A stretch of 64,000 nt of DNA, taken from assembly GCA_009731375.1 (NCBI GenBank), contig BJOX01000342.1, positions 366,277 through 430,276 of the forward strand, read 5' to 3'. Shown here in pieces: positions 48,021-58,660 of this stretch. Both the position numbers and the translations under genes were made by a program. The notes beneath the pieces are model-generated. The model was given only the letters and a program-made list of their open reading frames with translations, was not told the origin of the DNA and did not search any database. The stretch's first letter is position 1. Each line of letters opens with the position of its first letter. Origin of the DNA: Paulinella micropora. Taxonomy: Eukaryota > Cercozoa > Imbricatea > Euglyphida.

Positions 48021-49814
48021 TGCTAACCAGAGGGTACAGCCTGCTCGGGGTGCCGGAATGGTGGATAAGAGCTGGAGGGTCGCCTCGGCTTCGCCAATCA
48101 GGGTGGGCTGGCCGGAGGCGATGCAGGGAACACGTGACAGACTGTCGGAGAGTGGGTTCTGTTTACCGGGGAGGTATTCGACCTTGAATCGGATCGTTTG
48201 AAGATTCTCCAGGACACAGTTGACAACCATGGAGCTGCGAGCGTGCCGTAGCCACAAGAGGGGCCGATGGTCGGTGACGATGGTGAGTTCGTGATCGATC
48301 GCTGGCGTCGATGTAGTAGCGGCATTGTTGGATACCGTAGATGACGCCGTAGGCTTCACGGATGTAGGTCGCCCATCGTGTCTGTGTGTCGGTGAACTTC
48401 TGGGAGAAGTACTGAATAACCGGAGCGGGGCCTTTGTGAAGGGCGCCGCCAATGCCGATCTGGCTAGCATCCGTCCGGAGGTAGAGTCGTTGTGACGGCT
48501 CGTACTTAACCAGAATAGGGAGCGTAGTGAGGACACGGCGGAGCTTCCTCATGCATTTCCGCTCATCTTGGGTCAGGTAAGGTGCACCTGATGACCGGGC
48601 GTGAGTGGACTTGAGAAGATTGGTGAGGGATGCCACTGACTGGGAATAGTCAGGGATATGAGCCTGGATGAAGTTGGTCATACCTAAGACTGAGCGGACT
48701 TCAGAAACGTTGGATGGATCAGCCAGCTTGAGGATGGCGTCGACCTTGGAAATGTCCGCGGCGATACCTTTCTTGCTGCAGCGCTTGCCCAAGATGTTGA
48801 GTTCGCGGTAACCTAAGCGTAGTTTACGGGCCGACCCATGAAGGCCGGAGTCTCGCATAGCTTGAAAGATGCAGCGAAGCTCGTGGAAATGGGTATCGAA
48901 GTCGTCTGAGCCGTCTGTGACGTCGTCGAGGTAGGCTGAGGCGGATCTGTTCCAGAAGTCCAAGTGGTTGAAGGACTTGTCCATAGCGCGTTGGAAGTCT
49001 CCCGGGGCGCGGTGAACACCTTGAGGCATAAAATTAGGAACTAGGAGTCCTAAGGGTGTCCAAACAGCGAGAATGTCGCGGCTGTCGTCATCTGGATTAA
49101 GTCGCAGATGCGTAAAGCCGTCGACCATGTCGATGGTGCTGAAGTAGTGCCAGCCTGCGAAGCGTTCGCGGTAATGATCCGGGTTGGGTAGACCTGGCAG
49201 TGGAGGTTGTCGTTGGCTGCGTGGTAGTCGTAGACGTTGCGTATGTCGCGGATAACCTCCTTAGCTAAGTCTTCAAACTTTCCTACAGGGCAGGCTCGAC
49301 TAGCCCAGGCACAGTTAGCAGAGGCCATGGACCAGAGGCCGAAGGTAAGGACGTCCATTGCCCAGCCTTTTAGGTACTAACGTATCGCCGGAGTCCAGTT
49401 CGGACATTGGACTGCGACTGGTTTGGCTCCTGGTTTGAGGATGAGCGACACAACAGTATGGTTGAAGACACCTGCTTTGTCCTGAAAGACATCGTCGAAT
49501 TCTCCGAGGAGGGCCCATAGGAGTCGTTGTTGTTCTGCAGTGAGGTCGGGGTTGACGACTTCAGGTGCGTATTTGGGCGCAGGCGGCGCAGTGAGTTTGG
49601 CGGCCTGTTTGTCTAAAATGTCGCGGCAAAGTCTCTCAGAGATGAAAAGCCACGGGGTGAGTTGTGTACCACTGACCGTTGCCGTGCAGTAAAGCATGCG
49701 CGGGTCCGGGCATGTCGCAGCGAAGTCCGCCATGGCAGGTTCGAAGTATGGGGCGTCTTCCACGGCAAGAACTGTGACTTCTCGGTGGATGCAGGAGGGG
49801 TCAGGTGGCAGCAA
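48015..49814 (-). pseudogene. Ty3/gypsy-type reverse transcriptase and RNase H, frameshifted
   Basis: Four overlapping minus-strand frames give the pol order. Frame 49814-49377: LLGEFDDVFQDKAGVFNH and ILKPGAKPV, the usual lead-in. Frame 49358-49050: VYDYHAANDNLHCQVYP, the degraded 'DYR..LN' block. Frame 49128-48163: motif A (IDMVDGFTHLRL; its first Asp lies here), FMPQGVHRAPGDFQRAM, catalytic YLDDV, the thumb region, and the RNase H start LYLRTDASQIGIGGAL with a later Glu. Frame 48536-48015: TDHRPLLWL and VEYLPGKQNPLSDSLSRV. Shifts at about 49370, 49130 and 48330 make it a decayed copy. This is a transposable-element RT; I see no envelope gene. Confidence 0.85.
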
Positions 49815-49873
49815 TAGGGCGGTGTTTGGAGAGGGCTCCAGATTTGGTGGTCACGCCCGACCCTGTTTGGTAT

Positions 49874-51104
49874 TCAATCGGTCTTGTAATCCGGTAACAG
49901 GCCGAGCAAACACGTAGAAATGGCGGCGCTGTGTCGGAGCTGCAAAACAATGCTGTGGGCGCTGGGGTGGCGTGCGACGTGGGCTGTGGGAACGCCGGAA
50001 GGCTGTCGGGCCAAAGTTGGCGGGACGGCCTTGTTGGTCGGTCCGATATACCCGGTTGGATCGGTGCTTGCCATCGTCGGCCGGCGGATTATGGGCCCGC
50101 TTGGCGCGTTGAGCATGTTTGCGGTTCTTCTTGTAGCGAGGGCGGCCACCAAGACTACTGTTGAATGCTGCTGGCTTCTGTTTGGCTTACGTGCCCCGGT
50201 AGCGCCAGTCGTGTGGATGTGAAGGCAATCGCCGTAGCCGCACTGACACCATGGTTGATGGGTCCGATTGATGTGAAGTGCTTGCCATGCGAAGATGCCG
50301 TCTGGGACATCGTAGGCGATCGCGAACCGATTGCGGTTAAGTGATGGCATGGTATCTATTGAATACCTAACAGGATCCAAACTATACTTCCCCTTGTAAA
50401 CTAATTCAGCGAGCATCTGCCAGACGCGCTCCTTATCTCTGACGCTTGCCACACCGTTGATGGCTCCTGATGCGTTCAAGAAGGCGCGGTCCAGAGAGTA
50501 GGGAATGATGAGGCCGCAGTTGCTGAAATAGTTGAGCTCCTGTAGAATTTCCTGTCGGACCGAGGTGCACAGGCTGGGGTTGATAGTGGAGAGCTGAAGT
50601 GCACAGGCTGGGGCTGAAACGCTGGCTGTGTAGGCCGATCGAAGGGCTTACTACCTGCGCAGTGCAGCCTTTGCTGTGCAAAATACACCATGGTAAGTGG
50701 GGTATGAAGCATGCTTTTCCTGAGGCTCGGAAGGCGAAGAGGCCATCGGGAAGATCTTGTCGGGTACCCAGCATCGAAGTCTGGTTCGCATTGAAGGAGA
50801 GGCGTACCCGTGCGTTGACCGATGTTGATCTAATGGGTCATCTTGTGCTATAGGTGGCGTTGTCAATCCGGGTCAAGCTTGTCCGAAAGGTATGCTGTAG
50901 TGCGTTGAGTCCGCCAAAGGAGACGCAGCAGATCCATTCTATGTGCGCGAGATGATTGAGCTGTTGCAAAATCCTAAGGCGCATGTCCGTACGTAGGTCA
51001 GGGCTGATGGCGGCAAGGCGGAACATACCTGGGTAGATCGGCTGTGGAGCCGGTTCAAGCGGAGGCCATTCTGCTTGTTGTCTTGCTCGTGACCGTAGGT
51101 TCAT
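49874..51104 (-). other. Coding-like block with a tandemly duplicated Cys-containing domain
   Basis: Two successive minus-strand blocks resemble each other. Copy 1 (51104 to about 50620) has ISPDLRTDMRLRILQQLNHL, then RQDLPDGLFAFRASGKACF, and PWC. Copy 2 (about 50612-49874) has NPSLCTSVRQEILQELNYF, then YDVPDGIFAWQALHI, and PWCQCGYGDCLHIH. The second holds a C-x-C-x4-C-x-H cluster that could bind zinc, though it is not the standard CCHC knuckle. Copy 1 is broken by a stop or frameshift. The block lies between the protease and RT regions, where Ty3/gypsy elements normally have nothing. Function unknown. Confidence 0.5.
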
Positions 51105-52055
51105 GGAGTGGGTAGACGGAGACGTCGTCGCAGTTGGAGAGGAAGATGACCATGACGATGATGCGGTCGCAGGTGGCTGGCTACCTGCCGGGCCGGGCGA
51201 GTCCGGTTTGGCTTCGTCGTCGTCACTGTCGTCTCGTCTCGGGTGCGGAGTCGAAGGCCTAGTTCTACAACTTGTTTTTGGACTCTAGGTGTAGTAGGTG
51301 CAGGAAATGTGCTTGCGGTGTTCTGGGAGATGGGTCCCGAAGCGGAGACTGGTCCTGGGGTGCTGGGTAGGCACCGGGCGCGAGCTTGAGCTCGAACTGC
51401 TAGAGCTAGCGGTGAAGCCAGAACTTGCGGTGAACTGTATGTTGTCCGCATCCGATTCAACGTCGATCGGGCGTGCGCTGGATCCCAGTGCTCCGTGCTG
51501 ATCGGCGGTGACCGGACACACGTCGAATCCCGGGTCGATGAACGGGGTAGCCGATGCGGTAGTGTCCGCGTGTTTCCAACGCGCTCAGCGTCTTAACGTG
51601 AAGGGAAAGGTTCAGAAGGATCTCGAACTTGAGATCCGTCTCAGACATTTTCAGTTCACAGTAGAAGTGGCGGAGGCGTACCGTGGTTTCTGCGGCCTTC
51701 AGGTTGATCCAGCGTCCCGCAGGGGTGTGTTCGTCGTCCGGCAGGGCTGCGGATTTATTCTCCACCTTCCACTCCCGGATGTGGGATTAGGGTGGAAGTT
51801 TTCACGCAGGCGAGTGCACGGGACGCCGATAGGGTGGCCCCGCAAACGTTTCTCTCGCGAGTACGGGTTGATGATGTCGTAGTCACATGGAACGGTGTTC
51901 ATGGGGTGATGGACTACGTGGATCTCGCGACTGAAGCTATGGCCTGTTTGACTGGCGATGAGGAAGATGGCGATTTGAGCTATGATCCATTCCACGTTGT
52001 CGTATCGGACCCATTGAAATTCGGTAGGCCATTGGACATTAGCGGCATCTTCGTT
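51105..52055 (-). other. Uncharacterised, frameshifted element interior
   Basis: Coding-like minus-strand pieces, for example around 51765-51457 (KMSETDLKFEILLNLSLHVK) and 51995-51699, alternate between frames. I recognise no domain. A Ser-rich stretch occurs near 51400. Confidence 0.35.
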
Positions 52056-52760
52056 TTAGGGATCGAGCCAGTTGTGGGCCTTCCGAAGGTAGTTGGACAG
52101 GTTGGCGTCGGCCTCGCGGGAGCCGCCTAGATCGCTTTTGCCCGAGGTGATTTTTATTCCGCTTGTCAATCCCATCCAATGGTCTCGGATGATGTCGTCA
52201 AAGAATTTTGCGTCGCCCGAGTTGCAGTAGTAGATGGTTAAGGAACTATTGTTGAAGTAGTTCCGAGGGAGATCCACAGTGCAGTCATAGCTGCGCTCGC
52301 GTACGGGTACACCGTTGATGTCGTAATAAGAGTCCGTAGGCTGTGGAAGTAGTGCTGTAGGGCGAAGCAGCGTTCTCGAGTCGGAAGTTGAATACGTAGC
52401 GTTGGTATGTCGGGCTGCCGAATCCAGGGCCATGGTGTATTGACCAGTGGTCGGAATCTCCATGCAACACCAGGGGAACAGCAATTCACCTTCGGAGAGT
52501 ACATCCAAAACAGTGTTCCGTGGGGTCACTGCCGGGGTGCTGCCGACGATAAGTCCAAGATGCGATGACACCTTGTATCCCCATGTGCGGCGGATGGGAT
52601 GATAGGACATACCGGTGTAGAAGTAATCCACGTCGCCGGTGGGCTCCACGTGACGGCCGACGAGGGCCGTGCACAAAAGTTGTGCCGTGCTTCGTCCATG
52701 CGCCGGTCCGAAGTGAAAAATGACGGCGTTCAATTTGGATTTGAGGAATCCGTGCATCAT
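52056..52760 (-). other. Unrecognised 234-codon open frame in element interior
   Basis: The longest clean frame in the extra block. It is not low-complexity: it contains LGLIVGSTPAVTPRNTVLDV, ELLFPWCCMEIPTTGQYTMA, DCTVDLPRNYFNNSSLTIYY and KFFDDIIRDHWMGLTSG. The composition is globular, with several aromatic and Cys residues and no transmembrane segment. I cannot link it to Gag, protease or any envelope-type protein. Confidence 0.45.
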
Positions 52761-52989
52761 GCTGGAGCATTTCGGCGTGTTGAGGATTGCTTCTACTTTT
52801 TCCGGTGTGAGTGCGTTCGCTGGAGTCCGCAGCAGACGGTGGGGCGTGCGGTTGGTGACTCGGAGTCCGGCCGTCAGCTAGAAGGGCAAGGCCCGCTGTG
52901 AGGTCTTTGAAGGTGTTCGGGTCCATTTCATGAGGCGTATTACGAGGCTGCCAGTAGTGCCGCATGAGGCGCGTAGGTCGCGATCGGTC

Positions 52990-54466
52990 TCAATTAAGGC
53001 CGATGGTAGCCTCACGGAATTGGATCGTATTTCCTTCGCCCCAAGGGGTGCGTCCGTACATCTGGCAAGGGTCAGTGCGTAAATAGGTACGTCGCGTCGC
53101 TGTGTATGTGTGCCACGGGTTGAAGGTCCGTGCCAAGAGCGGGTAGGCGATGAAACTGTAGTGTTCGCTGTGCGGGTAGAACATGTTTTCTACTGACAGC
53201 CACTGAATTTCATCCTCCGGGGGCGAGTTCTGGTAAGTTCCACGCTCGTCGTCTGCCGTGCGCAGCAAACGCTCGTTTCACTCGAGGGTGAACCCACTGA
53301 TTGCGAGTATGTGCGGTAGCATTGTCGGGCCATAGGCCTTGGCTGGTGATCATCTGTTCCGGGATACAGTAGCTAAGGTGTAGGCTTTGGGATGAGTACC
53401 GTCGAGGCAGACGGAGGCTATCGTTGGGAAGTAGTTGGCTTATACCTCCTTGACAATCCACAGGTCTCCGTCCATGCAGGGAGAGCTTGCAGTAGGGAGC
53501 GTAGGATCGAGCGGGCTTAGCCATGCGTCTGATACTGCCAGAACCGGACGGTAGATCTCGGGTTGAGCCTGGCCCAGGCGTAGGACAGCCGATTGAGTGG
53601 CGGACTCGGAGTTGTATAGGGTGGCCGATGCGGTCGCGGTCAGCTGGTGTCGTAGGCTGAGGTTCAAATCCTCTGAGCGAGCGGAGGGAGAACTCATCCA
53701 AACGGCCGCGTCCGGCGATGGGGGACACGTTGATACCAGCGGCAGGTATGGAGGCCCTCCTCTGCCTGCCGCGCAGGCCGCTGACGCGTTGAACACTCTT
53801 AGTCAAGGATGGCTCTGTTGGCGCGGGACCCGAGCAGCGAGAGGACGGGTGGTCATCTGCAGCCTTCGCCTCTTGACCCGGTGTCGATCTACCAGTTCGA
53901 CGTGCGTCCGGCTGGGTCGGCAGCTGGGGCACCTGAGTCGATGGGGCCCGTTTGAGTTCGCGGACAAGGGCTCGACTTACTTCCCGTATGGGTGCACAGT
54001 CTGCAGTGTCAATCGTGGGCGCCTTCACTCTTCGTGATGATGAGGGCGACGATGACGACGATGATGACGAAGCCAAAGATGGTTCGATCGACGAGGAGGG
54101 CGCAGTGGTGGCAGCCGCGGATGGCGGAGCCAAAATTTTGATGATGATGACGATGATGATGATGACGATGATGACGCAAGATTGAGCGAGCTGTTGTCGT
54201 ACCAGTTCATCCTCCCTTTTCCAGGCTGAGTTCAACCACCATGTCGCTGAAGGCGTTTGTGCCACTTGAGAGGAAGATGTGGCCTTCCATTCCCGGGCAG
54301 AGTCACCCGTGCTAGGGGTAGCCGTCGCAGTAGCCGACGGGGTCGGCGACTCCTCTGGGCTTGGGGATGCTTTCATCTTTCGTCGTTTGGAGGACGCGGC
54401 GGAGTGCGTTTGTCTTCCAGGTGTCGTCCACGGTGGCGTGTGGTGACGTGTTGCGATTGCGCGCAC
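52990..54466 (-). other. Element interior: third divergent repeat and low-complexity frame
   Basis: Frame 53268-52990 (HYSFIAYPLLARTF, then TDPCQMYGRTPWGEG) is a possible third, more diverged copy of the Cys-containing domain at 49874-51104 (pattern F-x-I-A-Y...F...R...P-C-x-x-Y-G). Frame 54466-53210 is 418 codons, Ser/Ala/Pro/Arg-rich with an ATC-repeat hydrophobic run. It may be partly coding (KREDELVRQQLAQS) but much of it looks like composition bias. Confidence 0.35.
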
Positions 54467-54960
54467 GAAGGGTGGCTGGCCTTGTCTTCGTCACCTTGCT
54501 CGCTTTCCGACTCGACTTCCTCGACTTCCTCTTCGTCTTGTTCGTCGGCCTCCTCGTCGTCTTCCTCGTCATCCTCTTCTAGGCTTCTGCAGTAGCCGAC
54601 GCTAGGCGCTGGCTTGCCCATCATGAACAGGTTGACGTGGCGACCGTAGAGGTGAGTGTTCGAGGTAGACAGGAGGTCATGAGAAGTCGAAGGGGGTTGT
54701 AGGTTGGGACGGCGGTCGATGATTTTATTGAACTTGGCTATCAGGTAGGACATCTCCTTCGCCAACGTGGCGGGGCGGAAGTCGTAGCTGACCGTGGCCA
54801 ATTGCAGATCACCGACTTGTAGTGGCGTCTCGAAGAGGTGGAACTCGGTCTTGTAGACGATTTGCTTGGAAGCTGGCTTCAGGTGCATGTAGTCCGTTGG
54901 GCCTGATCGCTTGCGCGTCGTCGATAGAGAGGTTGAGCTGGGCCGCGACCTCGTTGGCAA
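54373..54960 (-). other. Segment downstream of the protease with an acidic tract
   Basis: Contains FETPLQVGDLQLATVSYDF, MSYLIAKFNKIIDRRP and then about 35 residues made mostly of Glu and Asp. It overlaps the protease frame at 54809-54960 in another frame, so the reading frame shifts near 54900. Probably the C-terminal continuation of the protease-containing polyprotein. No domain recognised. Confidence 0.45.
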
Positions 54961-55186
54961 GAAGCAAGTTCATACCATCGGGGAGGTGGTTCGAAATATA
55001 GATCGTGATGGCATGGAGCGGGGACGTCGGGATCGCCGAGACGAATAGCTCAATACCTTCAGCAAGGACGGCGTTGATACCCACGGATGAGCGTGCGTCG
55101 ACGGGCGGAAGAGACACAATCTCGAATCCATGGTGTAGTACCCACTCGAGGAGGGCCACGCCTTTGCAGTTGCATGCGGAGTCCAA
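54809..55186 (-). pseudogene. Retropepsin-like aspartic protease region
   Basis: The LDSACNCKG motif stands where retropepsins have D-S/T-G-A, followed by a hydrophobic strand (FEIVSLPP) and MNLLLANEVAAQLNLSI, which resembles the conserved 'I-L-G-x-D/N-x-L' strand-helix unit. The Gly of the active-site triplet is replaced by Ala. It lies directly downstream of the Gag-like frame, as expected for gag-protease order. Assignment is by position and pattern only. Confidence 0.5.
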
Positions 55187-55199
55187 AACGCACGAAGTC

Positions 55200-56099
55200 T
55201 TACCTGCATTCCTCGTCCGGTGATGACCGAAGGGATTTGCGTACGTAGATGCTCCCGCAGACGACCGTCGGGATCGTGCAGATGCGGAGTGGACGCCGTG
55301 TTGTTCGAGGCGATGTGCGCGTCGTCTTGAGCTCCTTGTTCTCCTGCTGCGCCTTGTGCTGTCTGTTCCTCTGGCGGGTGTCTACCTTGGCGGGTGGATC
55401 ACGAGGGGAAGCAGAGGGTATCGGGCGATCGCGCTGTTGCTTATAGGTGGCGGCCGTCGAGGGCTTCGTGACGCCTTCCATCCATGGCCAATATTCTTCC
55501 ATGATGTGGAGGTCGAGGGAGTTGGTCCAGGGGAGAAGGTCAGCGAGGTCGCGGGGCCAAGTGATGCCAAGTGTGTTGAGTACCTCGGCAGCGTACCGAG
55601 TCCATCGATCGCGTTCCATAGGGATGAGCATCCGGGACACGTCACGAACTTGGTTTGCGTCGGCCGTCCAGTAGCCAGCGGCGTAGGCCGTGTCGTAGCT
55701 GGTGATGCACCTGTTTACATAAGCAGCGAGGCCTTCCTTCTTGAAGCGTCGAAGTTTGAGGGCTTGCATGGCTGGTCGCTTCGTGTCTCCCTTGTCCAGA
55801 CGTCCTTTGAATAGTTCCATGAAGTATTCATGAGCATGTACGGGATGATGCACCAGACACGGGTTCGTTCGTCGGTAACACGGATATAGCGGGCCCAGTA
55901 CGCGTCCATGGGCCACTGCAGCTTTGTCTCCCCACTTGTGTACCGTGTCGATGATACGGTTGCAGGCCAAAAGCATCGCCAAGTTGTTCAGCTGCAGGTT
56001 AAACGCAAGTTCACGGGCTTGAGTCGCAGCGTCAGCGGTCGGCACAATCGCCGGACGGGTCGTCACAAAGAGGGATCGGACTCGAGTCATTATATGCAA
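55200..56099 (-). CDS. Gag-like capsid protein of the gypsy-like element
   Basis: A 299-codon frame. Residues about 30-200 are helix-rich and include HAHEYFMELFKGRLDKGD, AMQALKLRRFKKEGLAAYVN and a following tyrosine-rich helix, the arrangement of retrotransposon Gag capsid domains ('L..L.Q....V..Y...F'). The C-terminus is basic and Gln/Arg-rich, suited to RNA binding, but has no CCHC knuckle. The same polyprotein probably begins at 57534 with intervening shifts. The protease follows immediately. Confidence 0.6.
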   Translation of the reverse strand: MHIMTRVRSLFVTTRPAIVPTADAATQARELAFNLQLNNLAMLLACNRIIDTVHKWGDKAAVAHGRVLGPLYPCYRRTNPCLVHHPVHAHEYFMELFKGRLDKGDTKRPAMQALKLRRFKKEGLAAYVNRCITSYDTAYAAGYWTADANQVRDVSRMLIPMERDRWTRYAAEVLNTLGITWPRDLADLLPWTNSLDLHIMEEYWPWMEGVTKPSTAATYKQQRDRPIPSASPRDPPAKVDTRQRNRQHKAQQENKELKTTRTSPRTTRRPLRICTIPTVVCGSIYVRKSLRSSPDEECR

Positions 56100-56960
56100 G
56101 GTGCGAGGTGGTACACCAGCAGCGGTGGTTGATCGCAGGATCCGTTCTCCCGACGATGTCGAAGGGGACTCATTACTCGTTGGTGACGGGGATGGTGCAG
56201 TCGTCCGAGGACGGGCAGGGTCTGTCTCCGTCGAAGGGGATGGCGTCGGGTCACAGTCGCCGTGCTGGACGATGGGCTGGATGACGAACTCGAGGACGAG
56301 CTCGATGATGAACTCGATGATGAACTCGCAGGGGCCGTAGTCACGGTTGCTTCTGTCTCGGAGGCTCCACTTCGGTCCTCCGTGGAGGGGCTTGAACCGG
56401 CAGCGGACAAGGTCGGGCCCGATTCTTCCGTAACGGAGAAAAGGGGGCTCAGCGTGATGCGACTACCTTGCAACGTTGTGCTCAGCGAGATGCGAGACGT
56501 TGGACGTACAGGTGTCAAGGTGGTAGGTGCTGAACCTGACGAGCCAGTCGGGGTGTTCGACGGGGTAGTTGTCGTCTGCGTCGGAAGGCCGGCAGAGGTC
56601 CAAGGGGGCCCCGCTCAACGGTCGAAGTGGCGACGCGAAGGCTGGATCCAACATAGACAGGTTGCAACTGACCAGTGGCACGGGGCGCGCTGCAAGGAGT
56701 GATCCCAGTGATGGAAGCGGTTCACGCCGGGGCAGGGGTGTAGCTCCACTCGCTAGGCTACCAGGGCGGGCAAATGGATCGACTGGTGTCATTGGAGGTA
56801 CCCGACTGATGGGGGCCAATGCTGTTGCACTAGCCGGCATCGCAACTGGAGTAAAGGCCGTCGTTGGGGTTGCCACAGGGGACGATGCTGCAGCAGCTGG
56901 GGTGGTGGGGCTCGCCGATGGGTGACTCGGTGGTACAGGTCCCAAAGGAATGCTTCCCAA
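56090..56960 (-). other. Pro/Ala/Ser-rich linker of the Gag region
   Basis: Two overlapping frames (56960-56463 and 56518-56090) encode disordered sequence, including a 19-residue Ser run. Which frame is used is unclear. The whole segment recurs exactly at 61502-62372. Confidence 0.5.
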
Positions 56961-56982
56961 ACCATTGTTGGAGTCATACTAG

Positions 56983-57534
56983 TCAGGCTCGATGGGGGCA
57001 CGGTGATGGGAGTGATTGTAGGAGTAGGAAGTACCAATCCTGAAAGTGATCCAGGCGCCCCAGGGATCGAAGTCGAACAGGCAAATGGTTGACAAATTCC
57101 TCAAGAGGAATGATAGTACCCAGTTGGTTCCAGAGAGCTTCGTGCTGTGCCGCAGTGCCTGTAGGTCCCAGATACTCCTGGTAGATGTCGTGGGCTGTCA
57201 CTTTGGATTTACACATCAACTGATTAAGGGCAGGTGTTGGTACCAATGGAAGGTGAAGCAAATTAGTTTGCTTATCTTTTACTGCCTTGAGTAGAATATT
57301 ACGGTATTCACCAGAGTAGGTGGTAAACAGGTCTTCTCGGAACTGCGTTGATTGCGTCCAGGAGAGGTCCGTAGTGAAAGGAGTTGACTTCCCTTCTTCA
57401 ACTTCCTTCAGGAATTTCTTCTCAGAGGGCAGGAGACCATGGTGGACGCCCAGGATGGTAGACGGATCCAGACATTTCCTCTTGTGCTCACGAAGGCGCG
57501 ACAGGGGATCATCATGACGTGAGTTGGCGAACAT
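56983..57534 (-). CDS. First open frame of the element (N-terminal Gag-like)
   Basis: A 183-codon frame starting MFANSRHDDPLSRLREHKR, the first substantial ATG after the terminal repeat. It contains STPFTTDLSWTQSTQFREDL and the helices EYRNILLKAVKDKQ and HDIYQEYLGPTGTAAQHEAL. Its position suggests a matrix or N-terminal capsid part. I recognise no family. An identical copy lies at 62395-62946. Confidence 0.5.
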   Translation of the reverse strand: MFANSRHDDPLSRLREHKRKCLDPSTILGVHHGLLPSEKKFLKEVEEGKSTPFTTDLSWTQSTQFREDLFTTYSGEYRNILLKAVKDKQTNLLHLPLVPTPALNQLMCKSKVTAHDIYQEYLGPTGTAAQHEALWNQLGTIIPLEEFVNHLPVRLRSLGRLDHFQDWYFLLLQSLPSPCPHRA

Positions 57535-57719
57535 TGCAGGTTACCAGGAGTAAGCCAGGCAGTGTTGGTGCACTTGTAGAGCGCTATGAGCAGCAGAGAG
57601 GGTGATCTTGCTGGGTGATAAGGGGATGTCACTGACCCTAACACAAACAAAAACAGACACATAATATGTAATTTCAACATAAGGAAAAAATCCTTAGTCA
57701 GGGGTTTGATTTTTTTGAA

Positions 57720-58660
57720 TTTATTATTTACGCATAGGATTCCTCATATATTTTTTGAAATATTTCACTATGGTGAGCATATGCTTAACTTTGGTAGTTT
57801 TTGAGAAATCTGTAATTGAAGTTGTGAAAAAAAGCACCATTATGTGTGGAAAAAAATTCGGAAAAAGACAGGTCGGGCCGAAATTTTTTTTTGCTGATTC
57901 AATGTGGTAAAAAAATGGTTTGCAACCACAATTATGATTAAAGAATTTGTCTTTGTTTGTTATTTTATTAGCTTTTGAACTATGAAACGTTGTACAATAC
58001 GTCTTAATAAATAATTTGATCAAATTTCGGAAAATTTTCAACATCTCTGAGAAACACTGTCACAGTGTCGGCTGGAAACAGTCCCTCAAGGGCAAATGAA
58101 AAAGCAAACAAAAATTTATTATGAAAAGAATTACTGCTCCTATAGCTCATAAACGAGTTTGGGTGAAAAGAATTACTGCTCCTATAGCTCATAAACGAGT
58201 TTGGGGGGTTCAACTACACTATAGCTTGAATTCTGGGGAAAGGGGAGCTAAAAAACACATGAAACCTAGAAGAAAACTAGTCAAAACTTTTTTTACATTC
58301 CGACATCTTGGACTTACCTGCCTCCAGGAATGAAGCAGGCACATCCCTATTTCAATATTTTTGTATCTATCGTAAGTATATGTCAGTGAGACATGATTAC
58401 AATAAAAAAAAACTCGAGGAGCAAGGTCCAGGAAAAAATGTACAGGCATGTGTAGGTCAGACAGGTGAAGCTGTGAAAACCCACTTTTTGGTTTGTAGCT
58501 TCTAGGCAAAATAAACAAAAATCCTTTGGTGGAGCTTTAATTCATGATAATAAAAGATGATTCCAATACTTGAAAGTCTTAAAACTGATGAATACTAAGA
58601 TGTATACGTCCCCTCTGAGCTTTTTTCCTAGGTTGGCCGGGCCAGGACACACCGTGAAAG
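57720..58660. repeat. Right inverted terminal repeat of the gypsy-like element
   Basis: About 0.95 kb, inverted relative to 45795-47035. It occupies the position of a 5' LTR for the minus-strand genes: the first ATG at 57534 is about 190 bp inside it. I do not see an obvious primer-binding site in 57535-57719. It contains the 42-bp tandem repeat at 58122. Confidence 0.75.
58122..58205 (+). repeat. 42-bp tandem duplication in the terminal repeat
   Basis: Two exact units beginning TGAAAAGAATTACTGCTCC. 42 is a multiple of three, so the plus-strand frame repeats KRITAPIAHKRVW twice, but no gene model uses it. The left terminal repeat lacks it. The duplicate region has the same pair at 63534-63617. 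Confidence 0.9.

Noticed and set aside
53210-54466. A 418-codon frame as an SR-type splicing protein
   Set aside because: Ser/Arg/Pro richness comes from GC-rich composition and short repeats. There is no RNA-recognition motif and neighbouring coding evidence lies in other frames.
45795-58660. DIRS-type element, suggested by inverted termini plus a gypsy-like RT
   Set aside because: DIRS elements carry a tyrosine recombinase. I find no such signature and instead see integrase N-terminal and core fragments.
45795-58660. Endogenous retrovirus
   Set aside because: No envelope-like frame with signal peptide, transmembrane segment or surface-subunit pattern. The RT resembles Ty3/gypsy elements and the copy is frameshifted in several places.
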